Shown: positions 21,871 to 33,559 of the stretch, in pieces
How positions within the stretch are numbered: position 1 is the stretch's first letter
How the letters are laid out: the number at the start of each line of letters is the position of its first letter
NCBI GenBank assembly: GCA_947561395.2
Contig: OX387194.1
Coordinates: 10,030,048-10,094,047 of the forward strand
DNA from: Buxus sempervirens
Taxonomy: Eukaryota > Streptophyta > Magnoliopsida > Buxales > Buxaceae
Reading direction: 5' to 3'
DNA: 64,000 nt
The notes under the pieces: model-generated
Seen by the model: the letters and a program-made list of their open reading frames with translations, nothing else
Told to the model about the DNA's origin: nothing
The model's database searches: none
Made by a program: the position numbers and the translations under genes

Positions 21871-22980
21871 GTATAAAGCGAGGGGGCCAATTTTCATCTG
21901 GTCAAAAAGTCAAATTTTCACCCCTTAGGGTTTGACTTTCTGTCCAGGGCTTGCATTTCTTGTTTTTCTGAGAGCGCAAAAATGAGGTGCTTACAGGATC
22001 CATAAGCATAATAGAGGAATTTATGGACCACACCAATTTTAGGAACCATGCATATTTTGGGACCAATTTTATCCCGAACCAATGGGCACCATGACACCCC
22101 TATGACATGAAAATAATGCAAAACAGTAGGATTACCTTGTTACCTTGTTTACCTTCAATATGGCATCCGCATTATGCCCTGGTTTGTAAGCCATGCAAAC
22201 GGCCTTCCCAGAATTACAAACCCATATCCTCACGTAATTGTGTACTTTAGCCAAAAACATGTAACTCCACCTTCAAGCGTAGGGGTTTTGGGTTTTGGCT
22301 TAATGGCAACTTAGCACTCAAGCCTAGTGATGACCAGAATCCCAGATCCACGTTATCATCACATCATTGGCCCAAAGTTCTAAGGTGAATGTTTTCACTT
22401 TCGCTTTCCGAAGTATCGACCTCGTTGCGTCAAGCTACACACATTCGAGTTCAACTTCCTATAGGTTAAGGGTAGGCTGTGTAAAATAAAATGTGCACAG
22501 TGCATTATAAAAATAGGGTGCATTCACAACGTCCCAAACCCTTGCCACTCTTTTCGCAGCCATGCATAAACAAACCAAGGCATAATAGGAAAGCATATTT
22601 AAAATAAACAAGTAAATAAAGCAATCATATAGCACCTAAAACATGCTCATAAAAAATCATCTAATTATGCAAACATATGATCATGTTATACACCCCCAAA
22701 AACACATTATGGAGATCATGCTGAAAATTAAAACATGCTATTATAAAAATATAGCAAGAAATAAGCATGGTTTAGCAAAACGAACCTCCCCTACGCATCA
22801 AAATTAAGCATGTTTCTACCCCCATGAATTCTTAAGCAATAAATCAGATTTAAAACATATCCCATATGCTTAAGAACACAAAACAGCAAGCAAAACAAAG
22901 ACATGCTAAAAACACAAAATAGCAAACAAATCCAAAATATCAAAAACATGAACAAACACCAAAAGGCTCAAATCCACAAG

Positions 22981-22998
22981 TCCCCAGCAGAGTCGCCA
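22981..22998 (-). promoter_or_regulatory. Primer-binding site of the truncated element
   Basis: The minus strand reads TGGCGACTCTGCTGGGGA two bases after the LTR end. The first nine bases are complementary to a tRNA 3' end of the GAGTCGCCA kind, which fits a plant tRNA-Arg (from memory). Confidence 0.75.
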
Positions 22999-23000
22999 GT

Positions 23001-24804
23001 TGTGAGACATGGAAAAATCATCTAATGACTTCCTCCAATCATCACACGGGATCAAATAAAACAAAGAGTCGCCACCATTCAATTTAGGTGTGAATGGACA
23101 CCAAAATATCAAATAAGCACAAAAAGGCAAATTTTTAGGGTAAAAATAACCCTCTAAAAAAAAACAAGAGATGGGTAAGGGGATTAAGTTATGAACAGGG
23201 GAAGGTGTTAGGCACCCCTATTCATCCACACAAGGTGGTTGCCAAGTATTTGTTCATGTTAAAATAAAGGAAAAAGGCTTGCTATAAAAATCATGAAAAA
23301 TCACAAAAAGACAAAAATATATGGTTTTTTCATATGAATAGTCTGATTGATCCAAAACTTTCAAATATGATCATACCATTCCTAGGGTTTCATGATCAAA
23401 ACAAAATTGAGATAAAATCAAATAAAATCAATTTAAAGTGAAAAATCCAAAAATCTGGCTTCAAGTCAAAATTCTAGAAATCTAGAAAAATATGATTTTT
23501 ATGAAATATTTCAAAATTGAACTTGAATAGTCCAGGATATAAATAAAACCCAAATTTCACATTAAATCAGAAAATCAAAACCAAAAATACCCACATAGAT
23601 GAAGAACATCAAAAGGGGAGAACTGAGACCGTAGGGTCTTCTCTCAAAAGTGAAAAAGGATTCAAAAACCACATCATGAAACCCTAGAATTTACTTTCAG
23701 GCTTTTGGATTCAGATCTACCATATTAATCATGATAAATCCAAGATCTTAGCCTAATATCACAAAAATCACGAAAACAGTGCTGTAGGTGCAAAAGTGGT
23801 GAAAATCCAAATTTTATCAAAAAGAGAGGATCTCATGCTAGAAACATCATAGATTCATGTTATTCATTCAGATTCATCATAAAAACAATTAAACATGATC
23901 AGGATATCCAAAGCAGCCATATCTCACAGATTTGAGCACATGGGGGTCTACCCTACGGATCCACCTGTTCTCTTTTCCCCTAGTTCTCTCTTCACGTTTT
24001 ACGGCTAGAGAGACTCTTAAGGTACTTGGAGATAGGTTTGGGTACACAAACACAATCAAAGTCTTTATTCTAGAAAAAAGAGAAAAACAGATATGGGGTT
24101 CTATTCTAGGGATCCACTTGTTCCCCTTTCCCCTAGTTCTCTCTTCACGTTTTACGACTAGAGAGACCTTTGAGGTACTTAGAGACAAGTTTGGGAAGAC
24201 AAAAACAGATATGGCCTTATTCTACAGCAATGGAGAAGAATAGATTGCATCTAGAATTGAAGACAGAAAATAAAAAGGGATAGGGGACTTACCTGGATTG
24301 AGCAGACAAGGCAGCGGGAGTTCTTCTCTTCTCTTGGAGCTTCTTAGAATTCCTTGGACTTCAAAATTTCGTGGCCCTTAGCCTGAGGAAAGAGCCTCTA
24401 TTTATAGGCAAGCACAGGGGCAAGGTTGGTCCAGAAGGATATATCCTGATTCTCAGGATAGAGTGAAAATTGGAGATAATGCCCATCCAAGGTGACTTCA
24501 GCGAATAAATGACATAATTGGCTCATTTAAAAGGATATTGGGCTAAAGATAAGGCTCGGAAATCGAAAGAAGAATAAAACTCGCACGTGTCTTTAGTGAC
24601 CATAGATCCTTTACGGTCCAATAGTGCCCGTGTTTCCACTACGGGCGCGCCTGACCGTAGAGCGATCTCGGGCGCGACCGGCCAGTGAATAAAATACGGG
24701 CAAAGCCTGCTTAATCAATTTTTATGCTTTTTTGACCTGTTTTGAGCTCTAATTACATGTTTTTATTATTTTCTCATTTTGTAGTGCAATTTGGGGTGTC
24801 TACA
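23001..24804 (-). repeat. Ogre-like LTR, 1804 bp
   Basis: Termini on the minus strand are TGTAGACACCCC and CATGTCTCACA. A TATA box (CTATTTATAG on the + strand near 24398) lies about 200 bp inside a nested inverted repeat at 24611-24660. The blocks GTGCCTAACACCTTCCCC (RC at 23198-23215) and TGGCGACTCT (RC at 23065-23074) are shared with the other Ogre-like LTRs here, while most of the LTR is diverged. Confidence 0.85.
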
Positions 24805-27200
24805 CCATTATTAATCTCACATATTTTGAGTTTCTCTCTCTTTCAGCTGAAAATTTGAAAGCCTAATTCCATTATGTGGTTTTGCCAATCTTTCCAAGCT
24901 TGAGGCCTTTTTCCTTGAATGTGCTCATAAAGGCATGGTAGTTGAAACCGAATACCCGACCTTGGTTCCAAGTTTCCAGTTAAAGGTCCTTCTTCTATCA
25001 AACTGTATAGTCAACAATCTAACCCATGCCATTTCCAGATTCCTACACAAGCAAATAACTTGAGAGCAATTGACCTATTTGGCAATAACTTAGAGGGAAG
25101 TTTTCCTACTTGGTTGTTAAAAAACAATATCAATTTGGAAACAATAATTCTAAGGAATAACTCCTTCACAAGTATTTTTGAGCTACCCCACAATCTCAAC
25201 ATGAAACGTTTAGATGTTTCCCAAAACCATATACATGGCCCGATTCCAAATAACATGGATAAGCTATTTCTGAATCTGAGTAAATTAAACATATCAAGAA
25301 ATGCATTTGAAGGCAACTTTCCCTCAACAGTTGGTGATCTAAGCTCCTTATGGATGTTAGACATGTCTAACAATAACTTTTCAGGAATAGTGCCAGAGCA
25401 TTTGGTGATGGGTTTTTCCTCGTTGTCTTTCTTTAAATTGTCAAATAATAATCTTCATGGAGAAATATCCCTCAAATTTTCTCACCTAACAAATTTGGTG
25501 TTTCTATATTTCGATGGAAACAAATTCACAAGAAAAATTCCGAATAGCTTGTCTAATTGCGCCAATCTAACGTTATTAGTAATAACCTGTTATCAGGTTC
25601 GTTGCCTCAATGGATGGGAAACATGTTTGATTTGGAAGGCAAGAAAATGACAAAAAAAATCTTGGAGGGCCCATTTCACATGAATTTTGCAAATTAGTTA
25701 AACTTAGGTTTCTAAACTTAGTTGAAAATGATCTATTTGACTCCATGCCATCCTGTTTTTGAAAGGAATCCAACCTGATTCCTACGAATCGCTAAGAGCA
25801 ATAACGAAGAAAAACGAAAAAAAACACACAAATTTTACATGGTTCACCCCAGAATAGGGCTACGTCCATGACCGCCGATTTTCACTATGTCATGAATAGA
25901 ATAATACAATGAATGACTACAAGAACAAGAATATACCCTAATACAAAGTGAAATACCCAAATTGCCCTTTTGCTAAATTTCGCCTCGGGGGTTTTGCCCC
26001 CGAACCCCCATCTTACGGGCAAGGGGGCGCTGCCCCTTGCAACCCCCAGCGAGCTCACCGCTGAGCTCAACCAGAAAAACTGTGGCTGAGTATCCAGTAT
26101 TATCAATCTCTACAAACTCCAACAGTTTTAGCCCACAAGAGATTGAATGCGTCAATTTTCAAGGAAATGTGCTCATAGGAGCAATGACACATGCCGTTTC
26201 TAAAAGCCTAAACTTAGTGACATTAAGTGTTAGAGACAATTACGTGACTGAAAGTATCCCGAATTGGATTGGTAAGCTTCAAAGATTGAGCATTCTTCTC
26301 TTGAAAGGAAATCGTTTTGAAGGAAGCATTCTAAATGATTTGTGCAACTTGTCAAATTTCAATATAATGGATCTTTCAAAAAATTCTCTTTCTCATCCTC
26401 TACCTTCTTGCTTAAATAACATAACATTTACAATAGCCCGTGACAAGAATGTTGTATATGGGTTCTTTAACAGCAAATCTTTGATTTTGTATTTTCGGGG
26501 TTGTGGACACAAACTTTTTGTGGAAGATGTTTCTTTCTATCAATTTCTAGATAAGTAAGTACAAGTGGAGTTCACAACCAAAAAGAGGTCCAACACTTAC
26601 AAGGGTGACATTCTGAATTTCATGTTTGGAATTGATCTCTCCTGCAACCAATTGACAGGTCACATTCCACCTGAAATTGGAAACCTAAGCCAAATCTGTG
26701 CATTGAACCTGTCTCACAATCATTTAATTGGACAAATCCTAGTCCCCTTCTCAAACCTTTTGCAAGTAGAAAGCCTAGACCTTTCTTATAATACTTGATA
26801 ATAAACATCCCTTCTCAACAGACTAAGCTCAACTTTCTAGCGGTCTTTCAGCGTGGCTTATAATAACTTATCTAGGAGAACACCTGACTTGATAAGGCAA
26901 AGTGGAACATTTGGAGAAAGTAGCTATGATGGCAATCCTCTTCTTTGTAGGCCACTGTTGCTGAAAAACTGTTTCACAAATTTTGCTGTCACTGGAGAGA
27001 TAGGGATGAAAGAAACCGAAGGCGCCATTGACATGACAACTTTCTCTGGAAGCTTCACAGCAACTTACATAACTATTCTTTTGGGAATCTTTCTGATTTT
27101 GTACATTAATCTACATTGGTGCTAGTGGTGGTTTTATCACATTGAGGTGTGCATCACATCTTGCTACTACTTTATCATAGACAATCTTCTTACTTCTATA
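24805..27200 (+). pseudogene. LRR receptor-like protein pseudogene (3' exon)
   Basis: The sequence aligns from the second LRR of the 3' exon of the neighbouring RLPs to the stop region, with the transmembrane segment still readable near 27050-27115 (ITILLGIFLILYIN). It begins abruptly at the LTR edge at 24805 and is split by a 365-bp solo LTR. It has many lesions: frameshifts near 25050 and 25640, stops near 25690, 26556 and 26798, and a shift near 26850. It cannot encode a receptor, but its recognisable repeats could act as donor sequence for gene conversion with the intact paralogues. Confidence 0.92.
25760..26124. mobile_element. Solo LTR, 365 bp, in the RLP pseudogene
   Basis: Target duplication GTTTT lies at 25755-25759 and 26125-26129. 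Ends are TGAAAGGAATCC and AACTCCAACA. Removing it restores the paralogous order CCATCCTGTTTTAGCCCA. The body carries ATGGTTCACCCCAGAATAGG, typical of short Ty1/copia LTRs; the family is a guess. Confidence 0.9.
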
Positions 27201-27286
27201 GATGTCCTTTATGGTAAACCGTCTTAGCTTCACTTTGGACTTTTAAATAAATTTGTCTTTTGCCATGCTACGAAAATACTTGTAAT

Positions 27287-29559
27287 TGTGAGACATGGGA
27301 AAAAATCACCGGAGTGATCATCCCTCCGTCAACACACGGGCTCAACGCAAAAATGGGAGAGTCGCCACCATTCATGATTTTGGGATGAGAATGGACACCA
27401 AAGAGTTCAAAATAAGCAAAAATAGCCAAAAGACAAATTCTAGGATAAAAATAACCCTACTTGAAAATCAAATCCAGAGATGGGTAAGGGGATTAGATTA
27501 TGAACGGGGGAAGGTGTTAGGCACCCCCATTCATCCACACGAAGTGGTTGCCAAGTGTATGTTCATGCTAAAAAAATAAGAAGCTTGCTAAAAATCATGA
27601 AAAAGCCTTGAAAAAGGACTAATGTATGATATTTTCACATGAGGATCTAAATGGATTTTAGATCCTCTCTTATGTCAATATCACTTCTGGAATATCTCAA
27701 AAAAAAGGAAATCAAAGCACAAGTTGCTCAAAACCAAGTTAAAACAAATTCAGTCAAAAGTATGCCATTTGCCTTAAAATCATTCAAATACAATTTTAAA
27801 TCAAATCAAACCAAATCCATTTGAAAGATTATAATAAATAAGAGTCTCATGCAAAATTTCACTTCATTCCGACGAAAAATCTAGGAGTTATGCTCCTTTG
27901 AAGTTGCTGCTGGGGATTTTTAAAAGTGGTAAGTGGGCAACTTTGGAAAATTGTCTAGAAAAATCCACTACATAGAAATCCGTGAAATTTGGTGTGATTG
28001 AAGTCTGTATGGCCATCTTTCCAGAGAAACTAGCCTCATACAAAAATCCCTTCGGATGTGCCTTGGGTGGTCTCCCGAACAGGCCCCGAAGATCACAGAT
28101 TTACCCAGAAAAGTACAAATGAGCAGTTCTGAGTAAATCGGCTACCAATAATTCAAATGGAGTCCAAAAATTATGAAACCAACTGGATTTGAAAATAGAC
28201 TCAAAAAGGAGTACTCAGAAATAAAAATCACTCGAATCGGACTTAAAACGAACACATGGCGGTCCGTCGAAGTGACTAGTTCTGTACTTGAACCTGAACT
28301 GTCCACTCAACTTCGACAGAGAGGTGTCAAAAATCCGCTAGATGAAACTTCATGAAATTTGGTGGACATAAACTAAACAGCCTCACCTTTCCCATGGTTC
28401 TGGAATCACCCCAAAATTCATCCGGATGATGAAGTTACGGGCGTCCGAAGTAAGGGTACAGGTGCTGTCCAGTGAAGCCACTTTTGAAGAAAATCAAATC
28501 CGAAATGTGACAAAAAGTGTGTGGTTCGTGCAAAATGAATATAAAACCTTTGAAGAACATTTAAAAACACTCCAAAATTTGATTGAGGCCATTTATTTGA
28601 GATTTATCACAATAAATGCAATAAACCCAAGTATGAGCCTATTCCCCAAAAAAAGTGTAATATGTGTGCAAGAGTGGAAAACCAAGTAAGATTAATACAA
28701 CCACATATCATGCATATAGATTCAACAAAATAGGTTCTAGCATAGCCTAGGGTTCCGTTCCATTATCGTTTCCCTCTGTTCTCTTTAAGATAATCAAGGG
28801 TACTTTGAATATGGAACGGTTTACAATCAATCAAAAAGGCCTTATGCTACATAGGTTCTAGCACTAGGGTCAATCCCCAGTCTCGTTTCTCCTAGATCCG
28901 CCTTCACGTTTTACGGCTAGGGGAGTCTTGAGATACTTTAAACCGGGGAAGGATTTCCACACATACAAACAAGGCTTTACACTACAGAAAGGTAGAAGAA
29001 GAGATCTAGATCTAGGAATGTAAAGACAGAAAATAAAAAGAAGAGTTGAGGCTTACCTGAGTTCTGGAGGCGATTCCACAGCGGTTTTCTTCTTCTCTTG
29101 GAGTTCTTCTTTGCGAGAATTCAAAACAAGAGTTGAGTGCCATTTGCTCAAGGAAGAGGCTCCTATTTATAGGCAAGGGCTAAGGTCATTGGTAGACACA
29201 AATTAATGTCTAGAACCCCTCCAACCTAAACCCTAAGGTTATTTCCGCGATTTCCCCTCATTTAATGAGGGACATGATGGTAAAAGTGAAAAGCTCTCGG
29301 AAAACCCTAATTTTGAGCAAACTTAAGGTATCCGGTATATCAGACCGGATAAAAATGGTTCTTAAGGTATCCGGTACATGGTACCGGATACCCTAAGGCT
29401 CACATGTATCCGGTATGCGTATCCGGATACGGGAAGGAGTACTTGTATCCGGATTGAGTATCCGGATACAGGTAAAAGTTTATTTTCTTCAATTTCTGTG
29501 CTGGCTTTCCAGGAGATAATGATTTTTGATAATTGTTTGTGCAATTTGGGGTGTCTACA
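27287..29559 (-). mobile_element. Solo LTR, 2273 bp, Ogre-like, in the 3' flank of the RLP pseudogene
   Basis: Target duplication GTAAT lies at 27282-27286 and 29560-29564. On the minus strand it starts TGTAGACACCCC and ends CATGTCTCACA. The paralogous flank (about 2207-2215) is uninterrupted. TATA-box sequence is at 29162-29170 (TATTTATAGG on +), with an inverted-repeat cluster 160-300 bp upstream of it on the minus strand. Conserved LTR blocks are at 27507-27524 and 27358-27367. No internal region. Confidence 0.9.
29329..29470. repeat. Array of four GTATCCGG inverted repeats in the solo LTR
   Basis: Stems based on GTATCCGG / CCGGATAC occur at 29329-29351, 29365-29391 (12-bp perfect stem GGTATCCGGTAC), 29406-29430 and 29445-29470. 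All lie upstream of the TATA box on the minus strand, i.e. in U3. Confidence 0.9.
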
Positions 29560-32500
29560 GTAATAAACTATATATATACCTACTTTTCTAATATGATTTT
29601 ACAAAGTTGTTTTTGTAGTTGTTGTTCCATAAGACATTTATCAATTGAGACAAATCATCGGTTGTTAACAAAAATTTGTGGGTAATCATTGAATCTCACA
29701 CACTTACATACACTTATGCTATATGCATTAAATGCCATGTTAGAGTTGATATTTTCTTTCCAACATTTTCCTGTCACGCATCCTCTATATAGCACTAATT
29801 ACCTTTTTGAAATATTACCAAAATCGCCTTTTTCAACAATTTTTTTAATAAACTCAATAACTATTTATTTCTTATTGCACGTTAATATAGGATATTTTAG
29901 AAATATTCTATACTAATTAAGGTAGATTGTAAATCTAACACTCTTCACAACTATTAAGTTGAGATAAAATTTGAACAAGAAGTCCTTAAAAAAGCAATCA
30001 TGATAGACCTCGTATCTTCTTCTATAACCTTACACCTTCTTTCCAATTCACATTTTATATCTGTACTTAATTGAACTTCTACATTATTACAAAGTTAAGT
30101 TTACTATTCAGAAATTAAATTAGTAAATGCAGTCATTTTATATTTCCTTTTAAAGAAATCAAGCAGTCTTGTTATTGGTTGAAGATCAACATTATCATTT
30201 TTTACATATAAATAAAAAGATGTAAATGCTATATGGACAAGTAGAAATTAAAACATTACAAATTATTTTTTTGGCCCACTTCTATTATAGAGTCTTTGTT
30301 GCTTCATCTAGAAAGAGATAACAAGAGCGGTTTCCAAAGAGACTAGATAAAACCAATCAGATCTCCTACATATCTCTTTAAAAAAAAAAAGTACACATAC
30401 ATAAGCATTGAAAGACACAATAACATTTAGATGCAAGTTTAGCAAATTTGTTAATTAGCCCCCATAACTTTTCTTAAGAAATCCCATATAAAACACCTAA
30501 TCCAACTTTATGAATAAAAAAGGGGTTTTTATTATTAGGTCAAATAACATTTTAACTATGTATAGCATGCATAGATGACAATAGTAATTAAAAGAAACGC
30601 AAGAAAATTAAAAATAATAATTTTGAAATTTTGATCATTTGATGTGATGATTAGCAAATTTGTTAATTAGCCCCCAAATTTTTTTTTTGAAAAAATCCCA
30701 TATCAACACCTGATCCAACTTTACGAATAACAAAAGGGTTTTTATCACTACATAAAAAAAATCTAAATTATGTAGAGTGTGCATAGATGATAAAATTAAT
30801 TAAAAGAAATGTGAAAATTATAAAATATTAATTTTGAATTTTAATCTTTCGAAAAAATATAGTTCAAAAACTTAAAGTTCTTCGTATTTCTATCTCTTGA
30901 CCTCATTAGTTTTGAATAAACATGACTATGGAGTGGTATCATCAGTTAGAATATTAATGTCTAATACTCCATTATAATATATAAATCTACTAAGAGACAC
31001 CATCGACATGCGTCTTTCTAATTTTCCTTGGACTAGTGTAATTTCTTTTGAAACTTTCAAACAAATATTGCCAAGAAGCAAAGTCTGCTAATTTTTTTTT
31101 CTTTATATTTCATTTTCATTTTCATTATTTATATTTGATGTAGTATCTTTTATTCAATGGTTATGATTGTTATTATTGTTATTGTTATATTATAATACAC
31201 AACTAATTAATGAAGAATATGATATAATTATAATTTAATACATTTAATAAAATAATATCATATTATATATTGTATATAATATATTTTAAAATAAGACAAT
31301 TCTTTTATCATTGTAATATTATAAGAATATATTTATTATTTTATCATGACTTAAAATGTTATATTATTTCTTATTATGATATTATATTATACTATTACTA
31401 TAATATGAAAGTGATAAATTTTATAATATTATCTTTGCATTATATATACTAGGAACCGTTTTGCAGCTGATCATATAGTTTTTTAAAGATATAGGCAGTT
31501 TTGATTGACTATTGTATCTTTTTATTAATGAATCTTCACAATGATGTCTAAGGACTATTTTTGAAAGCTGCACATTTTTATTGGTGCAATTTCCAAGGAA
31601 TTAGTTTAATTTTATCCTATCAATTGACCTCTAGAGTCTTTTGAGGATTTTTGGTTTTTTTTTTTTTTTATATCAAGCTTGGGAATAATCTTTGCTTGAC
31701 ATAAGAGCTTTGTGAAATTCTGTTCTTTGTTAGTGATGCTCTTCATGACATTCGTCCGTGTTGTTGCTTAGGCTTTTAAGTCGAGAGACCTAAATCACGA
31801 GTTTCAGTGTTTGCTTGCTTTATTCTATCTTCGCTTATTTTTGTATCTCATTCCTGACATCTACAACACCAAGTAAAATAATATAAAAAGTGACTAACTC
31901 TATCATGCATACATCCATGGACTCATCATGAAAGTATATCATAATATATGTCAGGGAAAATTAAGGAAAAAGGTGACTTTTCTTGAGTATTGCTAAAAAC
32001 ATGCCAAGAAAGGTCTTATTGGCAAAGGAATCAATCTTTAAAACAAAACTACCAAAACTCCGAAAATCTCGCCTGCGGGGTTACGTACTTGCGTATATAC
32101 AAAAAACGGCCAACCTTGTGAATTTTATTTGGAGGCTCTGCCTTTACGTCAACAATAAAGCCCAAGCCCATTTTTGTTGTTCTATTTATATAAATTAAAA
32201 TATTAAATTTGTTATTTTGAAAAAATAAAAATAAAGGAAAAAAGGGGATTCTCGAATTGAACCAGGAAGTTATCTTGTGTTGGGGCCAATTTCAAAGTAA
32301 AGATCTATACATAATTTTGATGTTTCCTTCAGTGGAGAGGATTATATTAGTAGATGCATAATTAAGTAGCAGAAAGAAACCAATTGAGAACGGTATGAAG
32401 AAAGAATAAGAGAAATCTCTCATCGCTGGAATCCCTTTGAGTTGACAACATTGCCAGCTCATCCACACAACGACAGCCATCTCATCCTGCATCTCTTTTC

Positions 32501-33559
32501 TCACATTAGGGGACTACACGCGTTACATGCGTAGCAAATCACGTGGGGGTCACTTAGTAAAAACCTGAACAAAAATATAAATAGCATGTGGTTTGGTACA
32601 ATAGAAAGAAGCAGAAGAGATTATCAGGATGTGGCATAAGCAATTTCAGTCCATCTCTTTTCTCATATAATTGGTTTGGTTACATAGGACGCTAGCCCAG
32701 ACGCACCCACCGGTCTTCAATTTCCTTTCCTGTTACAAATGGATAGGGCCTCTGATATCCTAAAACACACCCCATTTTGTATGGACCACTCAGTTGCAGT
32801 TCTTGGGCTTTTCTCCTCGAGTATTGCATCCCGTGATTGGTCCATTTAAATTAAAAAAAAGAAAGAAAAAGAAAATTCAAATGAATTGCTTTTATATGAT
32901 TTTTATTAGATATTGTAATACTTGTAGACTACACGGTCTTTCTTTATGATAATAATGCAGACTTTGAAGTCAAAGTCTCTCCTAGAGGAGACACTAAGAT
33001 CTTGTACATACGTGAAACTTTTCTTCATTTTTGCAATGACTTGACCTGCGGGCTCACATATAAGAGAAAACAAAATGGAAAAATCGACTAATGCATGGAT
33101 GATTGAGGTGCTAGCTTTTGCCAAAATGACTTGACCTGCAGGTTGGCATGGTCCCTCTCTTTATAGCTTTGACCTTACACGGGACAGTTTTCCTTCTTTT
33201 ATTTTCTTTTTTCCAATAATAGTGATTGAGGTGCCAGTCGACTGACCCCATTCAAAGACTTGTATCATCCTCCATCCTCCCATTGAAGAAAGAAATTTAA
33301 TTTTGTGGGCCTACTTGCGTTATATGAGTGCCGGGTGCCTTACATTGAAGATAGAAATTTGTGTTCCGATGTGAGTACATGCGTAATCTTAGTGCCGGGT
33401 GTTTTACGTTTCTTGTTTGCAATGTTGATACAAGTCAATTCTTCTCAAATTTATTAATGCCAACTTTCTCGGTTGTGGAGTACCATATCATGACTCTCCC
33501 ACCCAAATGTTATATTTAGAATGAAGTTGGGGAGTCGCACGGCATAGGCATACTGAATC
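29560..33559. other. RLP downstream flank and upstream region of the next RLP
   Basis: There is no supported gene. 29565-31100 aligns with the 3' flank of units A and E, 31100-31460 is the AT-rich block, and 32400-32830 aligns with 5180-5520. The last 700 bases should hold the promoter of the RLP starting at 33560; a TATATTTA word near 33511 is the only candidate TATA box seen. Confidence 0.6.
30430..30850 (+). repeat. Tandem duplication of about 220 bp
   Basis: Two adjacent diverged copies begin GCAAATTTGTTAATTAGCCC at about 30441 and 30655, and run through GGGTTTTTAT and AATTAAAAGAAA words. The same pair is seen in the displaced fragment (51205 and 51423), but units A and E have only one. 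Confidence 0.75.

Larger units (their letters stand above)
18401..21995 (-). mobile_element. Solo LTR, 3595 bp, Ogre/Tat-like, nested in LINE ORF1
   Basis: The target duplication GGATC lies at 18396-18400 and 21996-22000. The termini are TGTGTGCGCG and GGTGCTTACA. On the minus strand there is a TATA box (RC of TTTATATA, 20974-20981) and, close to the 3' end, the GGTGGCGACTCC word shared by the other Ogre-like LTRs of this window. No internal region is present. Compared with its neighbours it is strikingly GC-rich (GGGCCC and AGTGGGCGC words) and contains a 147-bp tandem repeat. Small ORFs inside it are not protein-like. Confidence 0.82.
9931..22128 (-). mobile_element. L1-type LINE (non-LTR retrotransposon), minus strand, interrupted by two solo LTRs
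   Basis: Read on the minus strand, the element has ORF1 (zinc-knuckle protein), then ORF2 with endonuclease, reverse transcriptase and RNase H, a very short 3' UTR and an A-tail (T9 at 9931-9939). Removing the nested LTRs at 13268-16577 and 18401-21995 leaves about 5.3 kb, a normal size for a plant L1. Both ORFs carry frameshifts or stops, so it is inactive. I found no target-site duplication. The 5' edge near 22128 directly abuts Ogre-like leader sequence, so that side is probably a rearrangement or deletion junction and not a clean insertion end. Confidence 0.85.
22128..24804 (-). mobile_element. Truncated Ogre-like LTR retrotransposon: 5' LTR plus start of the leader
   Basis: On the minus strand the 5' LTR (24804-23001) is followed by the primer site and about 0.85 kb of internal leader that aligns with 39823-40800 of the complete element. 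The LTR had inserted into the RLP pseudogene: its outer edge joins RLP coding sequence at 24805. The rest of the element, its second LTR and the other half of the RLP exon are absent, because at about 22128 the sequence switches to the LINE. A deletion or rearrangement has therefore removed most of it. Confidence 0.8.
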
